Shown: piece by piece, positions 1-9,319 of the stretch
Layout: every line of letters starts with the position of its first letter
Position numbering within the stretch: the stretch's first letter is position 1
Assembly: GCA_963795485.1 (NCBI GenBank)
Contig: CAWCIL010000034.1
Coordinates: forward strand, 62,001 to 126,000
DNA from: AP-15 sp963795485
GTDB taxonomy: Bacteria > Pseudomonadota > Alphaproteobacteria > ATCC43930 > CGMCC-115725
Length of the DNA stretch: 64,000 nt
Direction of reading: 5' to 3'
Made by a program: the position numbers and the translations under genes
Notes under the pieces: model-generated
The model's input: the letters and a program-made list of their open reading frames with translations, nothing else
What the model was told of the DNA's origin: nothing
The model's database searches: none

Positions 1-11
1 GGAGAGAGCGG

Positions 12-957
12 ATGGAAACGCGAGCACATTATGTGGCGGTCGGATCGTTCGTGCTCGTCATCATCATTCTGGCGTTTGGCGCGGTGCTGTGGCTCGGCCG
101 GGCGGAGCTCTCGGAGGCGCACACGCCTTATTACGTCTTTTTCAAAGGATCGGTGTCCGGCCTCAGCAAAGGCTCGTCGGTCCAGTACAACGGCATCCCG
201 GTCGGCCGGGTGACCGATATCCGCGTCGATCCCGACAACATCGGACAAATCCAGGTGACGGTCGAGATCAACAGCGATCTGGTCACGATCAAGGAGGACG
301 CCCGCGCCTTTCTCGATACCAATCTGTTGAGCGGCGTCTCGACCGTCCAAATCCGCGGTGGCACGCAAGAAGCGCGGGTTCTGGAAGCCAAACCCGGCCA
401 CCGCTATCCGATCATCAGGCCCGAGCGATCGGAGATCGAAGAAGTGAAGGCCTCGCTCCCCGAGGTGACCGGCGAACTCAAGACCGCCGCCGCCAATCTG
501 AATGCGCTGCTCAACGCGCGGAACCGCCAGGCGGTGGCCGACAGCCTGCAGAACATCCGCACCCTGACCGCGGCCCTTGCCGCTCACAGCCGGGACATCG
601 GCCCGATCCTTGGCAACGCCGACGACACGATCCTCGAGCTGAAGATGCTGCTGAGCCATGTCGATCAGAGCTATGCCGGGCGCGGCGGGCTGAAAGACCA
701 GGTCTCGCAGACCCTCAAGGACTACGACCGGGTGGCCGCGAGTCTCGGTCGACACCAGCCATCAGCTCCAGCTGATGCTGGCCGAAGATCGGCCGGGCAT
801 CCGCACCTTCACCCAGCAGACCCTGCCCGGGGTTGACGATTTCGTCAGCGACGCGCAGCAGCTGGCGACTAACCTGAACCGGCTGGCGGAACAGCTCCAG
901 CGCGATCCGACCCGGCTGCTGTTCGGCGACCGGCGCCAGGGGTATCAGCCGCGATGA
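12..957 (+). CDS. MlaD/MCE family lipid-transport protein (one frameshift)
   Basis: Periplasmic substrate-binding subunit of an Mla-type ABC lipid transporter. The protein has an N-terminal membrane anchor (about residues 8-28), a typical MCE domain (about residues 38-118, with the V-x-Y-N-G-I-x-V-G-x-V core) and a helical tail. A GGAGAG ribosome site precedes the ATG. The reading frame is lost near 738-750, within agtctcggtcgac: the first frame runs on to a spurious stop at 836, while the family-like sequence continues in the +1 frame through LAEDRPGIRTF to 957. The next gene overlaps the stop by ATGA, which implies an operon whose ATPase and permease genes would lie off the left edge. Family assignment is firm; whether the frameshift is real or a sequence error is open. 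Confidence 0.88.
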
Positions 958-1604
958 GCGGGAGGCCCGGCCGGTCCTTTGGTCGCATCGCGCGCCGCTT
1001 CCTGCCGGTCGCCGTGCTGGCCCTGGCCGGGTGCGCCAGCCTGTTGGGGGTGTCACCGCCCGGACACCTCTACCGGCTGACCGCCGACCATCGCTTTTCC
1101 GCGGGGCTGCCGCATGTCGGCGGGGTGCTTCTCGTCGATGTGCCGCAGGCCCCGGCCGGCATCGACACCACCCGGATCGCGCTGAGCCGGTCGCCGATCT
1201 CGCTCGACTATTTCGCCGATTCGGAGTGGACCGACCGCCTCCCGGCGCTGCTGCAAGGCGTGATGCTGAGCTCGTTCGAAAACAGCGGGGCGATCGCCGC
1301 GACCGACCGCGGATCGATCGGCCCGCGCGCGAGCTTTGTCCTCGAGACCCAGCTGCGCCATTTCGAGGCGGAGTATGCTGCAGGCGGCAGTCCGCCCCGG
1401 GTTTGGGTGGCCGTCGTGGTTCGGCTGGTGGCGATGCCGCGGCGCGCGCTCGTCGCACAGACCACGTTCGAGCGCCGCGTCCCGGCCGCGGCCGACAATA
1501 TTCCCGACGTGGTTACGGCCTTCAATACGGCCACGGATGCGGTGGTCGGCGACGTCGTCTCGTGGACCCTCGCCAATGCCGCTTTATCTGCGCCGCGTGG
1601 CTAG
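954..1604 (+). CDS. ABC-type transport auxiliary lipoprotein (PqiC-like)
   Basis: Outer-membrane or periplasmic lipoprotein that accompanies MCE transporters. A signal peptide ends in a lipobox (LALAGC, Cys about residue 27), followed by the conserved opening of this family: a short Y-R-L-T strand and a V-x-V-P-x-A-P-A-G-I-D-T-x-R-I segment, then Y-F-A-D-S-x-W-x-D-R-L-P. Length of 216 residues is normal. Its start overlaps the stop of the MCE gene, so both are probably translated together and serve the same lipid-trafficking complex. Confidence 0.85.
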   Translation: MSGRPGRSFGRIARRFLPVAVLALAGCASLLGVSPPGHLYRLTADHRFSAGLPHVGGVLLVDVPQAPAGIDTTRIALSRSPISLDYFADSEWTDRLPALLQGVMLSSFENSGAIAATDRGSIGPRASFVLETQLRHFEAEYAAGGSPPRVWVAVVVRLVAMPRRALVAQTTFERRVPAAADNIPDVVTAFNTATDAVVGDVVSWTLANAALSAPRG

Positions 1605-1640
1605 CTATTGTGGCCACGTTTCGTTCGCGGGAGTGGTCGA

Positions 1641-2477
1641 GTGGCGGTTGCGGACAGCATGACCGAATGGCGGGCGAGCCCGGCCGAACTGGCGCGGATG
1701 CACGACGCGGCAGCGGTCCTCGCCGAGTGCCGCCGCTGGTTCGCGGCGAACCCGCCGGGCCTGCTCGGGGAGATCGCGGCGGGCGAACGGCCGTTCGCCG
1801 AGTGGCGCCATTATCCCGCGGGCGAGGTCTACGATCCGCACACCCATGCCCAGTATTTTTACCACGTCCACCCGGCGGCCGGGCGTTTGGCTCGCGAGCA
1901 CGGCCACTTTCACACCTTTTTGCGCGCCGAAGGCATCCCGGCGGGAATGGCGCCGGTGGTCTTGCCGGAGACCGCGGTCGCCGATGCGGCGCGGCCGTTG
2001 CCGCAGGCCGCCCCGCTGAAGCAGGGGACGCGCGACGAAGTCGCCCATCTCGTCGCGATCACGCTCGATCCGAGGGGCGAGCCCGTTCGTCTGTTCACGA
2101 CCAACCGCTGGGTCACCGGCGAGACCTGGTACCGGGCCGACGATGTCGTCCGCATGCTCGACCATTTCGCGATCGGCGAGGTCGGGGGGTCGGCGGTCCT
2201 TAGCCGGTGGATCGTCGCGATGGTCGCGCTGTTCCGTCCGCAGATCGCGGCACTGCTGCGGGCCCGCGACGAGACCATGATGGCATGGCGCCGCCGCCGC
2301 CGCGCCATCGTCTTCGAGGACGTTCGGCTCGAGATCGTCTCCAGCGTCGACATCGACATCGACGCCCAGCTCGCCCTGCTTGAAGGCGGCGGGTCGCGCT
2401 CGGGCCTCGACCGGTTGCCGCGCCCGCCGGCCCTGCCGCGAATGGCCGAGGGGTGGGGCGAGGGTCACGCCGACTGA
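1641..2477 (+). CDS. conserved protein of unknown function
   Basis: About 278 residues with no signal peptide or membrane segment. The most striking part is a histidine-rich block near residues 45-85 (D-P-H-T-H-A-Q-Y-F-Y-H-V-H and E-H-G-H-F-H-T-F), which could bind a metal or belong to a catalytic pocket. I recall similar proteins grouped as a DUF6969-type family, but could not check this. A GTG at 1641 is preceded by GGGAGTGG at good spacing; an ATG at 1659 is the alternative start. It lies 37 bases after the lipoprotein gene on the same strand, but nothing in the sequence ties it to lipid transport. Confidence 0.6.
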   Translation: MAVADSMTEWRASPAELARMHDAAAVLAECRRWFAANPPGLLGEIAAGERPFAEWRHYPAGEVYDPHTHAQYFYHVHPAAGRLAREHGHFHTFLRAEGIPAGMAPVVLPETAVADAARPLPQAAPLKQGTRDEVAHLVAITLDPRGEPVRLFTTNRWVTGETWYRADDVVRMLDHFAIGEVGGSAVLSRWIVAMVALFRPQIAALLRARDETMMAWRRRRRAIVFEDVRLEIVSSVDIDIDAQLALLEGGGSRSGLDRLPRPPALPRMAEGWGEGHAD

Positions 2478-2547
2478 GCCGCCGGCCGGTTACCGACGAC
2501 AGTGCGAGAATCCTGAACATCGCAAAACTCTGTCACCGGCGCCGGGG

Positions 2548-3261
2548 TCAGCAGCCGAGCTTGGCGGCGAGGTCGACAAAGCTGTCGGCGATTACGTCGA
2601 AATCGTGCTCGGCCTTGAAGTCGCGAGTCTTCTCCGGGCCGTGCTCCAACGGACGGCTGACAAAGGCGGTGCGAAAGCCGCGGCCGCGGGCCGCGACGAG
2701 GTCGCCATTATGCGCCGCCACCATCATGCATTGCTCGGGTTCGAGGTCGAGAAAGGCGGCGGTGCGATCATAGGCCTCCGGCTGCGGCTTGTAGGCGTGC
2801 GCGACCTCGGCGCCGAGGATCGCGTCCCACGGCAGCCCTGCGTGTTTCGCCATGTTGACCATCAGCGCGACATTTCCGTTCGACAGGGTCGCCAGGATGA
2901 ATTTGCGCTTCAGCCGGGTCAGGCCCTCGACCGTGTCCGGCCAGCCGTCGAGCCGATGCCAGGCGCGGTTGAGGTGGTCGATTTCCGCTTCATCGAGCCC
3001 GGTGATGCCGAATTCCGGCAACAGGGTCACCAGGTTTTCGCGATGCAGGTCGTCGAGCCGCGCCCAGGGCCGCTCGCCATTGCGTACCTTGGCCATCGCC
3101 GGCTGGTAGCGCGCCCGCCACTGGTCGGCAAAGGCGTGCCAATCCTTGTCGTAGCCTTTCGGCCCGAGAATGGCCTTGGCCTCGCGGGCGACGCTGTCGC
3201 GCCAGTTCACCACGGTGCCGAACACGTCGAAGGTCAGGGCCTTCACATCCGAGAATGCCAT
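2548..3261 (-). CDS. haloacid dehalogenase, type II
   Basis: HAD-superfamily hydrolase of the L-2-haloacid dehalogenase type (237 residues). Motif I is F-D-V-F-G-T-V with the nucleophile Asp near residue 12, motif II is the L-S-N-G-N segment, and the Lys of motif III lies in A-Y-K-P-Q-P-E-A-Y. The last motif (M-M-V-A-A-H-N-G-D-L) matches type II enzymes. Such proteins hydrolyse 2-haloacids or act as small-molecule phosphatases; the substrate cannot be told from sequence. It lies downstream of the CoA-transferase gene on the same strand with a 36-base gap in reading order. Confidence 0.85.
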   Translation of the reverse strand: MAFSDVKALTFDVFGTVVNWRDSVAREAKAILGPKGYDKDWHAFADQWRARYQPAMAKVRNGERPWARLDDLHRENLVTLLPEFGITGLDEAEIDHLNRAWHRLDGWPDTVEGLTRLKRKFILATLSNGNVALMVNMAKHAGLPWDAILGAEVAHAYKPQPEAYDRTAAFLDLEPEQCMMVAAHNGDLVAARGRGFRTAFVSRPLEHGPEKTRDFKAEHDFDVIADSFVDLAAKLGC

Positions 3262-3297
3262 CGCCGCCGTCTCCTCGTCGATTGTTGCCGCGGATGA

Positions 3298-4482
3298 TCA
3301 AACCGCACCCTGTGCCCGCAGTGCCGCGATCGCCGTCGCGTCGTAGCCGAGATCGCGCAGCACCGCGTCGGTGTGCTGGCCCTGCTCGGGTGTCGGGCGC
3401 AGCTGGTCGGGCTGCGGGTAGCTGCTCAAATGGATCGGCTGGCCGACGACCTTCTGCGGCCCGTGCCGGGGATTGTCGACCGGCTTGGCGATGCCGAGAT
3501 GCTGCACCTGCGGGTCGGCGAAGGTCTGGTCGATCGTGTTGATCGGGCCGCAAGGCACACCGGCCTTGGTCAACAGCTCGACCCAATAGGCGTTCGGGTG
3601 CCGACGCATGATCTCGTTCAGATGGGCGATCAGCGCCGGGCGGTTCTTGGCGCGGGCGAGGACCGTGGCAAAATCGGGATCGTCGAGCAGGTCCTTCGCA
3701 CCCGCGGCCTCGCAAAAGCGGCGCCACAGATTGTCGCCCGAAGCGGCGATGTTGATGTGGCCGTCGGCGGTCTCGAACATGCCGGTGCCGGGCGAGGTCG
3801 GGTGAAAATTGCCTTCCTGGCCGGCGACTTCGCCCTTCATCAGATAGCGTGCCGCCTGAAAGTCGAGCATGAAGATCTGCGCTTCGAGCAGCGAGGTCTG
3901 CACCCATTGGCCCTCGCCGGTGCGCTCGCGGTTCAGCAATGCCAAGACGATTCCGTAGGACAGCAGCAGGCCGGCCGAGGTGTCGTTGATCGCAATGCCG
4001 ACGCGCACCGGCCCCTGGCCCGCATGGCCGGTGATCGACATCAGCCCGCCCATGCCCTGGGCGATCTGGTCGACCCCGGGGCGCCCGGCATAGGGGCCGT
4101 CCTGGCCGAACCCCGAGATGCTGCCGTAGACGATGCGCGGATTAACCTTTTTCACCGCCTCGTAGTCGACGCCAAGCCGGTGCTTGACGTCGGATTTGTA
4201 GTTTTCAACGACGACGTCGGCGTGCTTCGCCAATTTGAAAAAGATCTCGAGCCCCTCCTTGCTCTTCAGGTTGAGGGTGATCGAGCGCTTGTTGCGGTGC
4301 AGGTTCTGAAAGTCCGGGCCGTCGCGGCGGCTGCCGGTCGCGTCGATTGCTTCGCCTGGCGCCTCGATCTTCAGCACGTCGGCGCCCCAATCGGCGAGCT
4401 GGCGCACCGCCGTCGGACCGGCGCGATGCGCGGTCAGGTCGAGGACCAGGAAGTCATTGAGCGGCAGCGGAGAAGTCGGCAT
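3298..4482 (-). CDS. CaiB/BaiF family CoA-transferase
   Basis: Family III acyl-CoA transferase, 394 residues. The N-terminus shows the typical L-D-L-T...P-x-A-V/T-R-Q-L-A-D-W-G-A-D-V-L-K-I-E opening, followed by N-R-N-K-R-S-I-T-L-N-L-K and, near residue 165, I-N-D-T-S-A-G, whose Asp aligns with the catalytic aspartate of formyl-CoA transferase. The open frame extends far upstream, but the family-consistent start is the ATG at 4482; upstream residues are low-complexity readthrough. The acyl donor and acceptor are unknown. The neighbouring dehalogenase suggests a catabolic setting, which is only an inference. Confidence 0.87.
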   Translation of the reverse strand: MPTSPLPLNDFLVLDLTAHRAGPTAVRQLADWGADVLKIEAPGEAIDATGSRRDGPDFQNLHRNKRSITLNLKSKEGLEIFFKLAKHADVVVENYKSDVKHRLGVDYEAVKKVNPRIVYGSISGFGQDGPYAGRPGVDQIAQGMGGLMSITGHAGQGPVRVGIAINDTSAGLLLSYGIVLALLNRERTGEGQWVQTSLLEAQIFMLDFQAARYLMKGEVAGQEGNFHPTSPGTGMFETADGHINIAASGDNLWRRFCEAAGAKDLLDDPDFATVLARAKNRPALIAHLNEIMRRHPNAYWVELLTKAGVPCGPINTIDQTFADPQVQHLGIAKPVDNPRHGPQKVVGQPIHLSSYPQPDQLRPTPEQGQHTDAVLRDLGYDATAIAALRAQGAV

Positions 4483-4535
4483 CGGCGGGTCTTTCGGTGG
4501 TCGGCGTGGCGGAAAAGTCTGATCGGGCCCGGCGC

Positions 4536-5024
4536 CTACTCGCCGGCGGGGCCTTGACGGAACACCTGGTCGGCGGTTTTCTGCTGGGCCGGCGAGAGGC
4601 TCGCATAGAGGGCCTGCATCGCTGGCAGCAGCCTTTTCAAAGCGGTGAGCTCGAGCTCGCTGTCCTCGATGGTGAGCCGAAGGTCCTCGACCGCGGTCGG
4701 GCTCGCCGGCGCCGCCGCCGGCCGCATCCGCGAATTCGCCCGCATGACATTGGCGAACGCATCGAATCGCGGCTGCTCCGCCGGGGTGATCTGCAGCTTC
4801 TGATGCAGCTGGGCGAGGTTGGCTTCGACATTGGGCGCGGATGTCGCGGCCGGGGCCTGGATCGGCACTATCCTTCCGAAGGCCGCTACGGACGGGGCGG
4901 GGCGGACCACTGCGGCCGCGAGCGATGGCGCGTTCGCGGACAACAGCCAAGCCATCGCCAGACCCGCCGCGACGACCAGCCGCCCCGCGTTGCAGCCCCT
5001 CTGGGAAATCGACGCTGAGAGCAT
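4536..5024 (-). CDS. periplasmic Spy/CpxP-like protein (LTxxQ type)
   Basis: Secreted 162-residue protein. A signal peptide covers about the first 38 residues, ending near S-L-A-A-A. The mature part is helical, with L-Q-I-T-P-A-E-Q near the start and L-S-P-A-Q-Q-K near the end, the paired motif of Spy/CpxP proteins. Those relatives act as periplasmic chaperones or envelope-stress sensors; whether this one does is inference. The ATG at 5024 has a GAAGGG ribosome site; ATGs further upstream do not. It lies just upstream of the CoA-transferase gene but probably has a separate role. Confidence 0.7.
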   Translation of the reverse strand: MLSASISQRGCNAGRLVVAAGLAMAWLLSANAPSLAAAVVRPAPSVAAFGRIVPIQAPAATSAPNVEANLAQLHQKLQITPAEQPRFDAFANVMRANSRMRPAAAPASPTAVEDLRLTIEDSELELTALKRLLPAMQALYASLSPAQQKTADQVFRQGPAGE

Positions 5025-5266
5025 GCAAAAACCCTTCGGATCGTTATTCACGATAGCCATGCACCGAGCGGGCGGCGGTTTCAAGCCTCGGCTTCCGGTA
5101 GTTCCTGCCGCCGATCCGTCACTGCCGCAGCCCAGTCAGGCGAGAGGGCCAGCCATGCGGGAAGGGAAGAGCATGTCACCGAATTCGCGGTGGGCGGCCG
5201 GCCCGCACGGCGTGGTACACTTTTTCGGAAATTGAACGGCAGTCCCAGCAAAGAAAGGGAAAAACG

Positions 5267-6967
5267 ATGGCGTATGATCTCTTGATCAAGAACGGCCGCA
5301 TCGTCGACGGCTCGGGGATGCCGGCGTTCCGCGGCGACGTCGGGGTCAAGGACGGCAAGATCGCCGAGATCGGCAAGCTCTCCGGCCCTGCCGCGCGCAC
5401 GATCGACGCCGAAGGCCGGGTCGTCGCGCCGGGCTTTATCGACAATCATTGCCATTACGACGCCCAGGTCACCTGGGACCCGCTGTGCTCGTTTTCGTGC
5501 GACCACGGCGCCACCAGCGTGATCTTCGGCAATTGCTCGCTGTCCCTGGCCCCGGTGCGCAAGGGCAAGGAGGAGCGGCTGTCGGAATTCCTCTCCTATG
5601 TCGAAGCGATTCCGATGGAGGTATTGCGCACGCTCGAATTCGGCTGGGAGACGGTGCCGCAATATCTCGACCAGCTCGACCATCATCTGGGCGTCAACGT
5701 CGGCAACCTGATCGGCCACACCGCGGTGCGCTATTACGTGATGGGCGAGGACTGCCAGAAGCGCACCGCCACCGACGACGAAATCAAACAGATGCAGGAT
5801 CTGGTGCGCGACGGCATGAAAGCCGGGGCATTGGGGCTCTCGGTGTCGCGCAACCAGGGGCACTTCGACCCGCAGGGCGTGCATATCCCGGCATTGTGGG
5901 CCGACGAGAAGGAGATCTTTGCGCTCGGCGACGTCTTGTGCGAGCTCGGCACCGGCATCATCCAATCGGGCGGCGGCAACGGCGCCGAGATGAAGGACGG
6001 GCTGATGAGCCGGCTCAGCGAGGCGACCGGGCGCCCGGTCGTCTACAACAATCTCGGTCAGTCGATGCGGCGGCCCGATCAGTGGAAACAGCACATGGCG
6101 CAGGTTGACGCCACCACGGCCAGGGGCATCCGCGCCTATCCGATGTGCACGCCCAACCGCATCACCGATTATTTCACGATGCGCAATACGCAGCAGTTCC
6201 GCGGCCTGCCGGTCTGGCACCCGATCTGCCTGTCCTCGCCCGAGGAAATGCTGAAGGCCTATGCCGATCCGCAGGTTCGCCAAAAGCTCCATGCCGAGGC
6301 GGTCGAATTCAAGGGGGGACCGGCGATCGGCATTTGCAGCACCTGGTGGGATTACATGGTGCTGCAGCATGCGGTGTTGCCGAAGAACAGGCAGTATGAG
6401 GGCAAGACCCTCGGCCAGATCGCGAAGGCGCAGAACAAGGGGATCATCGATGCCTTCCTCGACCTGGCGATCGAGGAGAACCTCGACACCGAATGGCTGC
6501 ATGGCGAGAACAATGTCGACGAAGCGGCGGTCGCCAAGATCCTGACCTATCCGAACGCGATCATCGGGCTTTCGGACGGCGGCGCGCATGTGCAGTTCCA
6601 GAGTGGGTTCGGCTTCTCGACCCGCCTCTTGTCAGAGTGGGTGCGCGACAAGCAGGCGATGACCCTGGAGCAGGCGGTGCGGCGGCTGACCTTCGACAGC
6701 GCGTCGATCTTCGGGCTCTACGATCGCGGCCTATTGCGGCCGGGCATGGTCGCGGACATCGTGATCTTCGATCCCGATACCGTGCGCCCGTTGCCGCTCG
6801 AGGTGGTGCACGATTTCCCGACCGGCGCCAAGCGCATCAAGGAGCCGGCCGAGGGGATCATGGCGACGATCGTCAAGGGCGAGGTCCTGCTCGAGGACGG
6901 CAAGCACACCGGCGCATTGCCTGGCCGGGTGCTGCGCAACACCTATTACCAGGGCATCCACGCCTAA
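5267..6967 (+). CDS. N-acyl-D-amino-acid deacylase-like amidohydrolase
   Basis: Metal-dependent amidohydrolase of the D-aminoacylase type, 566 residues. The N-terminal beta domain carries D-L-L-I-K-N-G-R-I-V-D-G-S-G, then P-G-F-I-D-N-H-C-H-Y-D-A-Q near residue 60 supplies the first metal-binding histidines. A later L-S-D-G-G-A-H segment supplies the catalytic Asp, and the C-terminal strand G-x-x-A-D-I-V-I-F-D-P closes the beta domain. The family normally has a Cys ligand near G-N-C-S, which is present here (about residue 95). Start is well marked by AAAGGGA before the ATG. Natural substrate unknown. Confidence 0.88.
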   Translation: MAYDLLIKNGRIVDGSGMPAFRGDVGVKDGKIAEIGKLSGPAARTIDAEGRVVAPGFIDNHCHYDAQVTWDPLCSFSCDHGATSVIFGNCSLSLAPVRKGKEERLSEFLSYVEAIPMEVLRTLEFGWETVPQYLDQLDHHLGVNVGNLIGHTAVRYYVMGEDCQKRTATDDEIKQMQDLVRDGMKAGALGLSVSRNQGHFDPQGVHIPALWADEKEIFALGDVLCELGTGIIQSGGGNGAEMKDGLMSRLSEATGRPVVYNNLGQSMRRPDQWKQHMAQVDATTARGIRAYPMCTPNRITDYFTMRNTQQFRGLPVWHPICLSSPEEMLKAYADPQVRQKLHAEAVEFKGGPAIGICSTWWDYMVLQHAVLPKNRQYEGKTLGQIAKAQNKGIIDAFLDLAIEENLDTEWLHGENNVDEAAVAKILTYPNAIIGLSDGGAHVQFQSGFGFSTRLLSEWVRDKQAMTLEQAVRRLTFDSASIFGLYDRGLLRPGMVADIVIFDPDTVRPLPLEVVHDFPTGAKRIKEPAEGIMATIVKGEVLLEDGKHTGALPGRVLRNTYYQGIHA

Positions 6968-7005
6968 GCGCACCGGAAGGCCCACCCTTCCCACCGCTAT
7001 GCGAC

Positions 7006-7040
7006 GGGCCCCTTCTCCCACGGTGCGGGAGAAGGGGCCC
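7006..7040. repeat. perfect 14-bp inverted repeat, extragenic palindrome
   Basis: Arms GGGCCCCTTCTCCC (7006-7019) and GGGAGAAGGGGCCC (7027-7040) are exact reverse complements around a 7-base loop. No T-run follows, so it is not a classical terminator. Its sequence, together with the following GGGTGGATGAGGGC, resembles the dispersed intergenic palindromes common in proteobacteria. It separates the amidohydrolase and hydrolase genes and could end or stabilise a transcript. Confidence 0.7.
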
Positions 7041-7096
7041 GACCCGGAGGGCCGGGTGGATGAGGGCGGGAGCCGAGACATAGGGGAGGGATCGCG

Positions 7097-7909
7097 ATGC
7101 CGACATTCCGCCCGACGCCCGATCTCGACATGCATTACGAGATCGACGATTTCACCGATCCGTGGCGCCGGCCCGAGACGGTGCTGATGCTGCACGGCAA
7201 TGCCGAGAGCGGGGCGGCGTGGTATGGCTGGGTCCCGGCCCTCGCCCGAAAGTATCGGGTGGTGCGCCCGGATATGCGCGGGTTCGGCCGATCGACGCCG
7301 ATGGCGCGCGAGTTTCCGTGGACCCTCGACATCATCATCGACGATTTTGTGCGGCTGATCGACCATCTCGGCGTCGACCGGTTTCACCTGGTCGGCGCCA
7401 AGATCGGCGGCACGATTGCACGCGCCTTTGCCGCGCGCCGGCCCGAGCGAGTCGAGACCCTGACGGTCGTCGGCACCCCGCCGCCGTTGCGCGCCGGGGC
7501 CGCCGAACGCGTCCCCGAGTTGAACGCCGCCTTCGAGCGCGACGGGGTCGAGGCCTGGGCGCGCCAGACGATGGCCGGCCGGCTCGGCAGCGAATTTCCT
7601 GCCGAGGGCGTCGAGTGGTGGATCAAGTTCATGGGCCGCACCGCAGTTTCGACCCAGTTGGGCTTTATGAAGACGATCGCCTGCGCCGACATCCGCGCCG
7701 ATCTGGCGAAGATCCGCTGCCCGACCCTGGTCGTCACCACCGACGGCAGCGGGCTCGCTTCGGTCGAGGAGACCCGCGCCTGGCAGCGCCAGATCGCCAA
7801 CTCGTCGCTGGTGGTATTGCCCGGCAATTCCTACCACGTGGCGGCCACCCACGCCGAACCGAGCGTCGCGGCGACCCTCGATTTCCTCGCCGCTCATCCC
7901 GGCACCTGA
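7097..7909 (+). CDS. alpha/beta hydrolase fold protein with Lys at the nucleophile position
   Basis: A 270-residue alpha/beta hydrolase: L-M-L-H-G-N-A-E-S oxyanion loop (about residues 30-38), R-P-D-M-R-G-F-G-R-S strand/turn, then the nucleophile elbow. That elbow reads G-A-K-I-G-G (residues 100-105), so Lys102 replaces the usual Ser, Cys or Asp. A C-terminal histidine (247 or 252) and acidic candidates near D-G-S-G remain. The protein may therefore be non-hydrolytic, or use a different mechanism. ATG at 7097 follows GGGAGGG. The sequence around the elbow is otherwise clean and in frame, so a base-call indel does not explain the change. Confidence 0.8.
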   Translation: MPTFRPTPDLDMHYEIDDFTDPWRRPETVLMLHGNAESGAAWYGWVPALARKYRVVRPDMRGFGRSTPMAREFPWTLDIIIDDFVRLIDHLGVDRFHLVGAKIGGTIARAFAARRPERVETLTVVGTPPPLRAGAAERVPELNAAFERDGVEAWARQTMAGRLGSEFPAEGVEWWIKFMGRTAVSTQLGFMKTIACADIRADLAKIRCPTLVVTTDGSGLASVEETRAWQRQIANSSLVVLPGNSYHVAATHAEPSVAATLDFLAAHPGT

Positions 7910-7985
7910 CCCAATTGGCACCGGCCGGGCGCCCGAACCCGAACCGGGACAGTTCGAAAGCGGCATCGTCGGGGCAAATACAAAC

Positions 7986-8014
7986 GTCTCACTGAGACAG
8001 ATCGATCGTCTCAG
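7986..8014. promoter_or_regulatory. upstream activating element (GTCTCA pair)
   Basis: A 13-bp palindrome GTCTCACTGAGAC (7986-7998) is followed by GTCTCAG (8008-8014), 22 bases from first to second GTCTCA. It lies about 75-100 bases upstream of the sigma-54 promoter of the PEP-CTERM gene, the usual distance for an enhancer-type activator site. A nearly matching pair occurs upstream of the sigma-54 promoter of the repeat protein (11158-11188). Function is inferred from position and recurrence. Confidence 0.6.
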
Positions 8015-8087
8015 CCGCGGTCGCGCCGCGCGCCAGAAAGACAAGCCAATCCAATCGTCCTTAAGGATCGCCGGATAGGGCGCCCGT

Positions 8088-8103
8088 TGGCGCGAAGATT
8101 GCA
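8088..8103 (+). promoter_or_regulatory. sigma-54 promoter (-24/-12)
   Basis: TGGCGCGAAGATTGCA matches the consensus TGGCACG-N4-TTGCA at every key base, with GG and GC exactly 12 positions apart. It lies 35 bases before the ATG of the PEP-CTERM gene. Together with the GTCTCA pair upstream, it indicates control by a sigma-54 activator, most simply the one encoded at 9876. Confidence 0.82.
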
Positions 8104-8137
8104 TCGTCAAAAGATCGTCAGCGCCTAGGGTGCCTCA

Positions 8138-9194
8138 ATGGGTAAATCGACCACAGCTCTGCTGGCCGTGACAGCGATCTTTGCAGCAGCGGCGACCGCC
8201 GAGGCGAGCCCGCTGCCCGCGGGCTTCCTCGCCAGTGCCATGGCCGATTTCAATGTAATCAGCAACGGGGAGTTTGCGCCGGGGAACGACGTCGTGGGCC
8301 CGATCCTGGTCGGCGGCGACCTCAACCCCTCGAACCATCCGATCAACGACCAGCCGGTGGTTCCGCTGCCGGCGCCGATTGCCGGCTTGGGTGAGGTCAA
8401 CGTGTTCGGCAACGTCCTCGGCACCAACAACCCGATGGTCGGCGCGAACTCGGTCGTGCTGATCGGCGGCAACAACACGACGGCGACATTCCCCGGCAAC
8501 AACACCGCACTGTCGGTCCTGCAACACAACTCCTTTCCGTACAGTTTTACGGCGATCTGGGCGCAGCTCAACGGGGTGACCGGGCTGTCGCACACGCTTT
8601 CCCTGTTGGCATCCCCCAGCACCCTCACCGGCACCACCTTCGACGGGGTAGCGAATGCGCAGGGCGTCGCCGTGTTCAACGTGCCGTTGGCCACTCTCAA
8701 CGCCCTGACCGGCACGCTAGCCTTTACCGGCTGCTTTTTGAACCCGACCCCGTGCGACGCGGTCATCAACGTGACCAACACCACCAGCACGCCGGCAGGG
8801 TTCACCCAGGGCTTCAACTACGGCGCGCTGACCACCCCTCAGCAGAATCTGATCTGGAACTTTGAGGGTGACATCAGCTTCAGCAACAACATCGATAAAG
8901 TCACCGTAAATGGTGAATGGTTCTCATCGATCCTTGCGCCTGGTGCGGATTTGGAAAACTCCGCCCCGATCGTCGGCAACGCGATAGCAAACACCGTCGA
9001 CACGACTGGTGCGATCGGTGAATTCCATTTTTCGCCGTTCGACTGCAGCGACGATCTGTGCACAACGACCACGGTGCCGGAGCCGGGCTCGCTGGCGCTG
9101 CTCGGCGGGCGCGATCGCCTTTTTCGCGGCGCTGGCTCCGCGCGCCGCGATGCGCCGTCGCCGTGGCTCAGGGCTGCGCCGGCATCCGATCTGA
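8138..9194 (+). CDS. choice-of-anchor A / PEP-CTERM surface protein (one frameshift)
   Basis: Secreted protein of about 350 residues. A signal peptide (to about A-T-A-E-A-S) is followed by a choice-of-anchor A type domain: A-D-F-N-V-I-S...G-P-I-L-V-G-G-D-L near the start and S-I-L-A-P-G-A-D...G-E-F-H-F-S-P-F near the end. The C-terminus has the exosortase sorting signal V-P-E-P-G-S-L-A-L-L-G; the hydrophobic helix and Arg cluster (G-A-I-A-F-F-A-A-L...M-R-R-R-R-G) lie in the +1 frame, because the frame slips near 9106-9112 in a GGCGGGCGC run. Joined, the tail is a textbook PEP-CTERM and ends at 9194. The protein is presumably exported and processed by an exosortase encoded elsewhere, and contributes to surface matrix. 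Confidence 0.82.
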
Positions 9195-9319
9195 CCCGCA
9201 CCCGGACCCGCTCTCGCGATCGCCACCACCGGCCGCCAACCGAAGGGGCGCCGCCGACCCGACGCCTGCCGTCGCAGCGCTGCCTTTCGGCACGGAATTC
9301 TTGCCCGAGCCGTCATCCA

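Noticed and set aside
4483..5028. upstream extension of the CoA-transferase
   Set aside because: The added residues are the shadow of the Spy/CpxP-like gene in another frame; the family start is at 4482.
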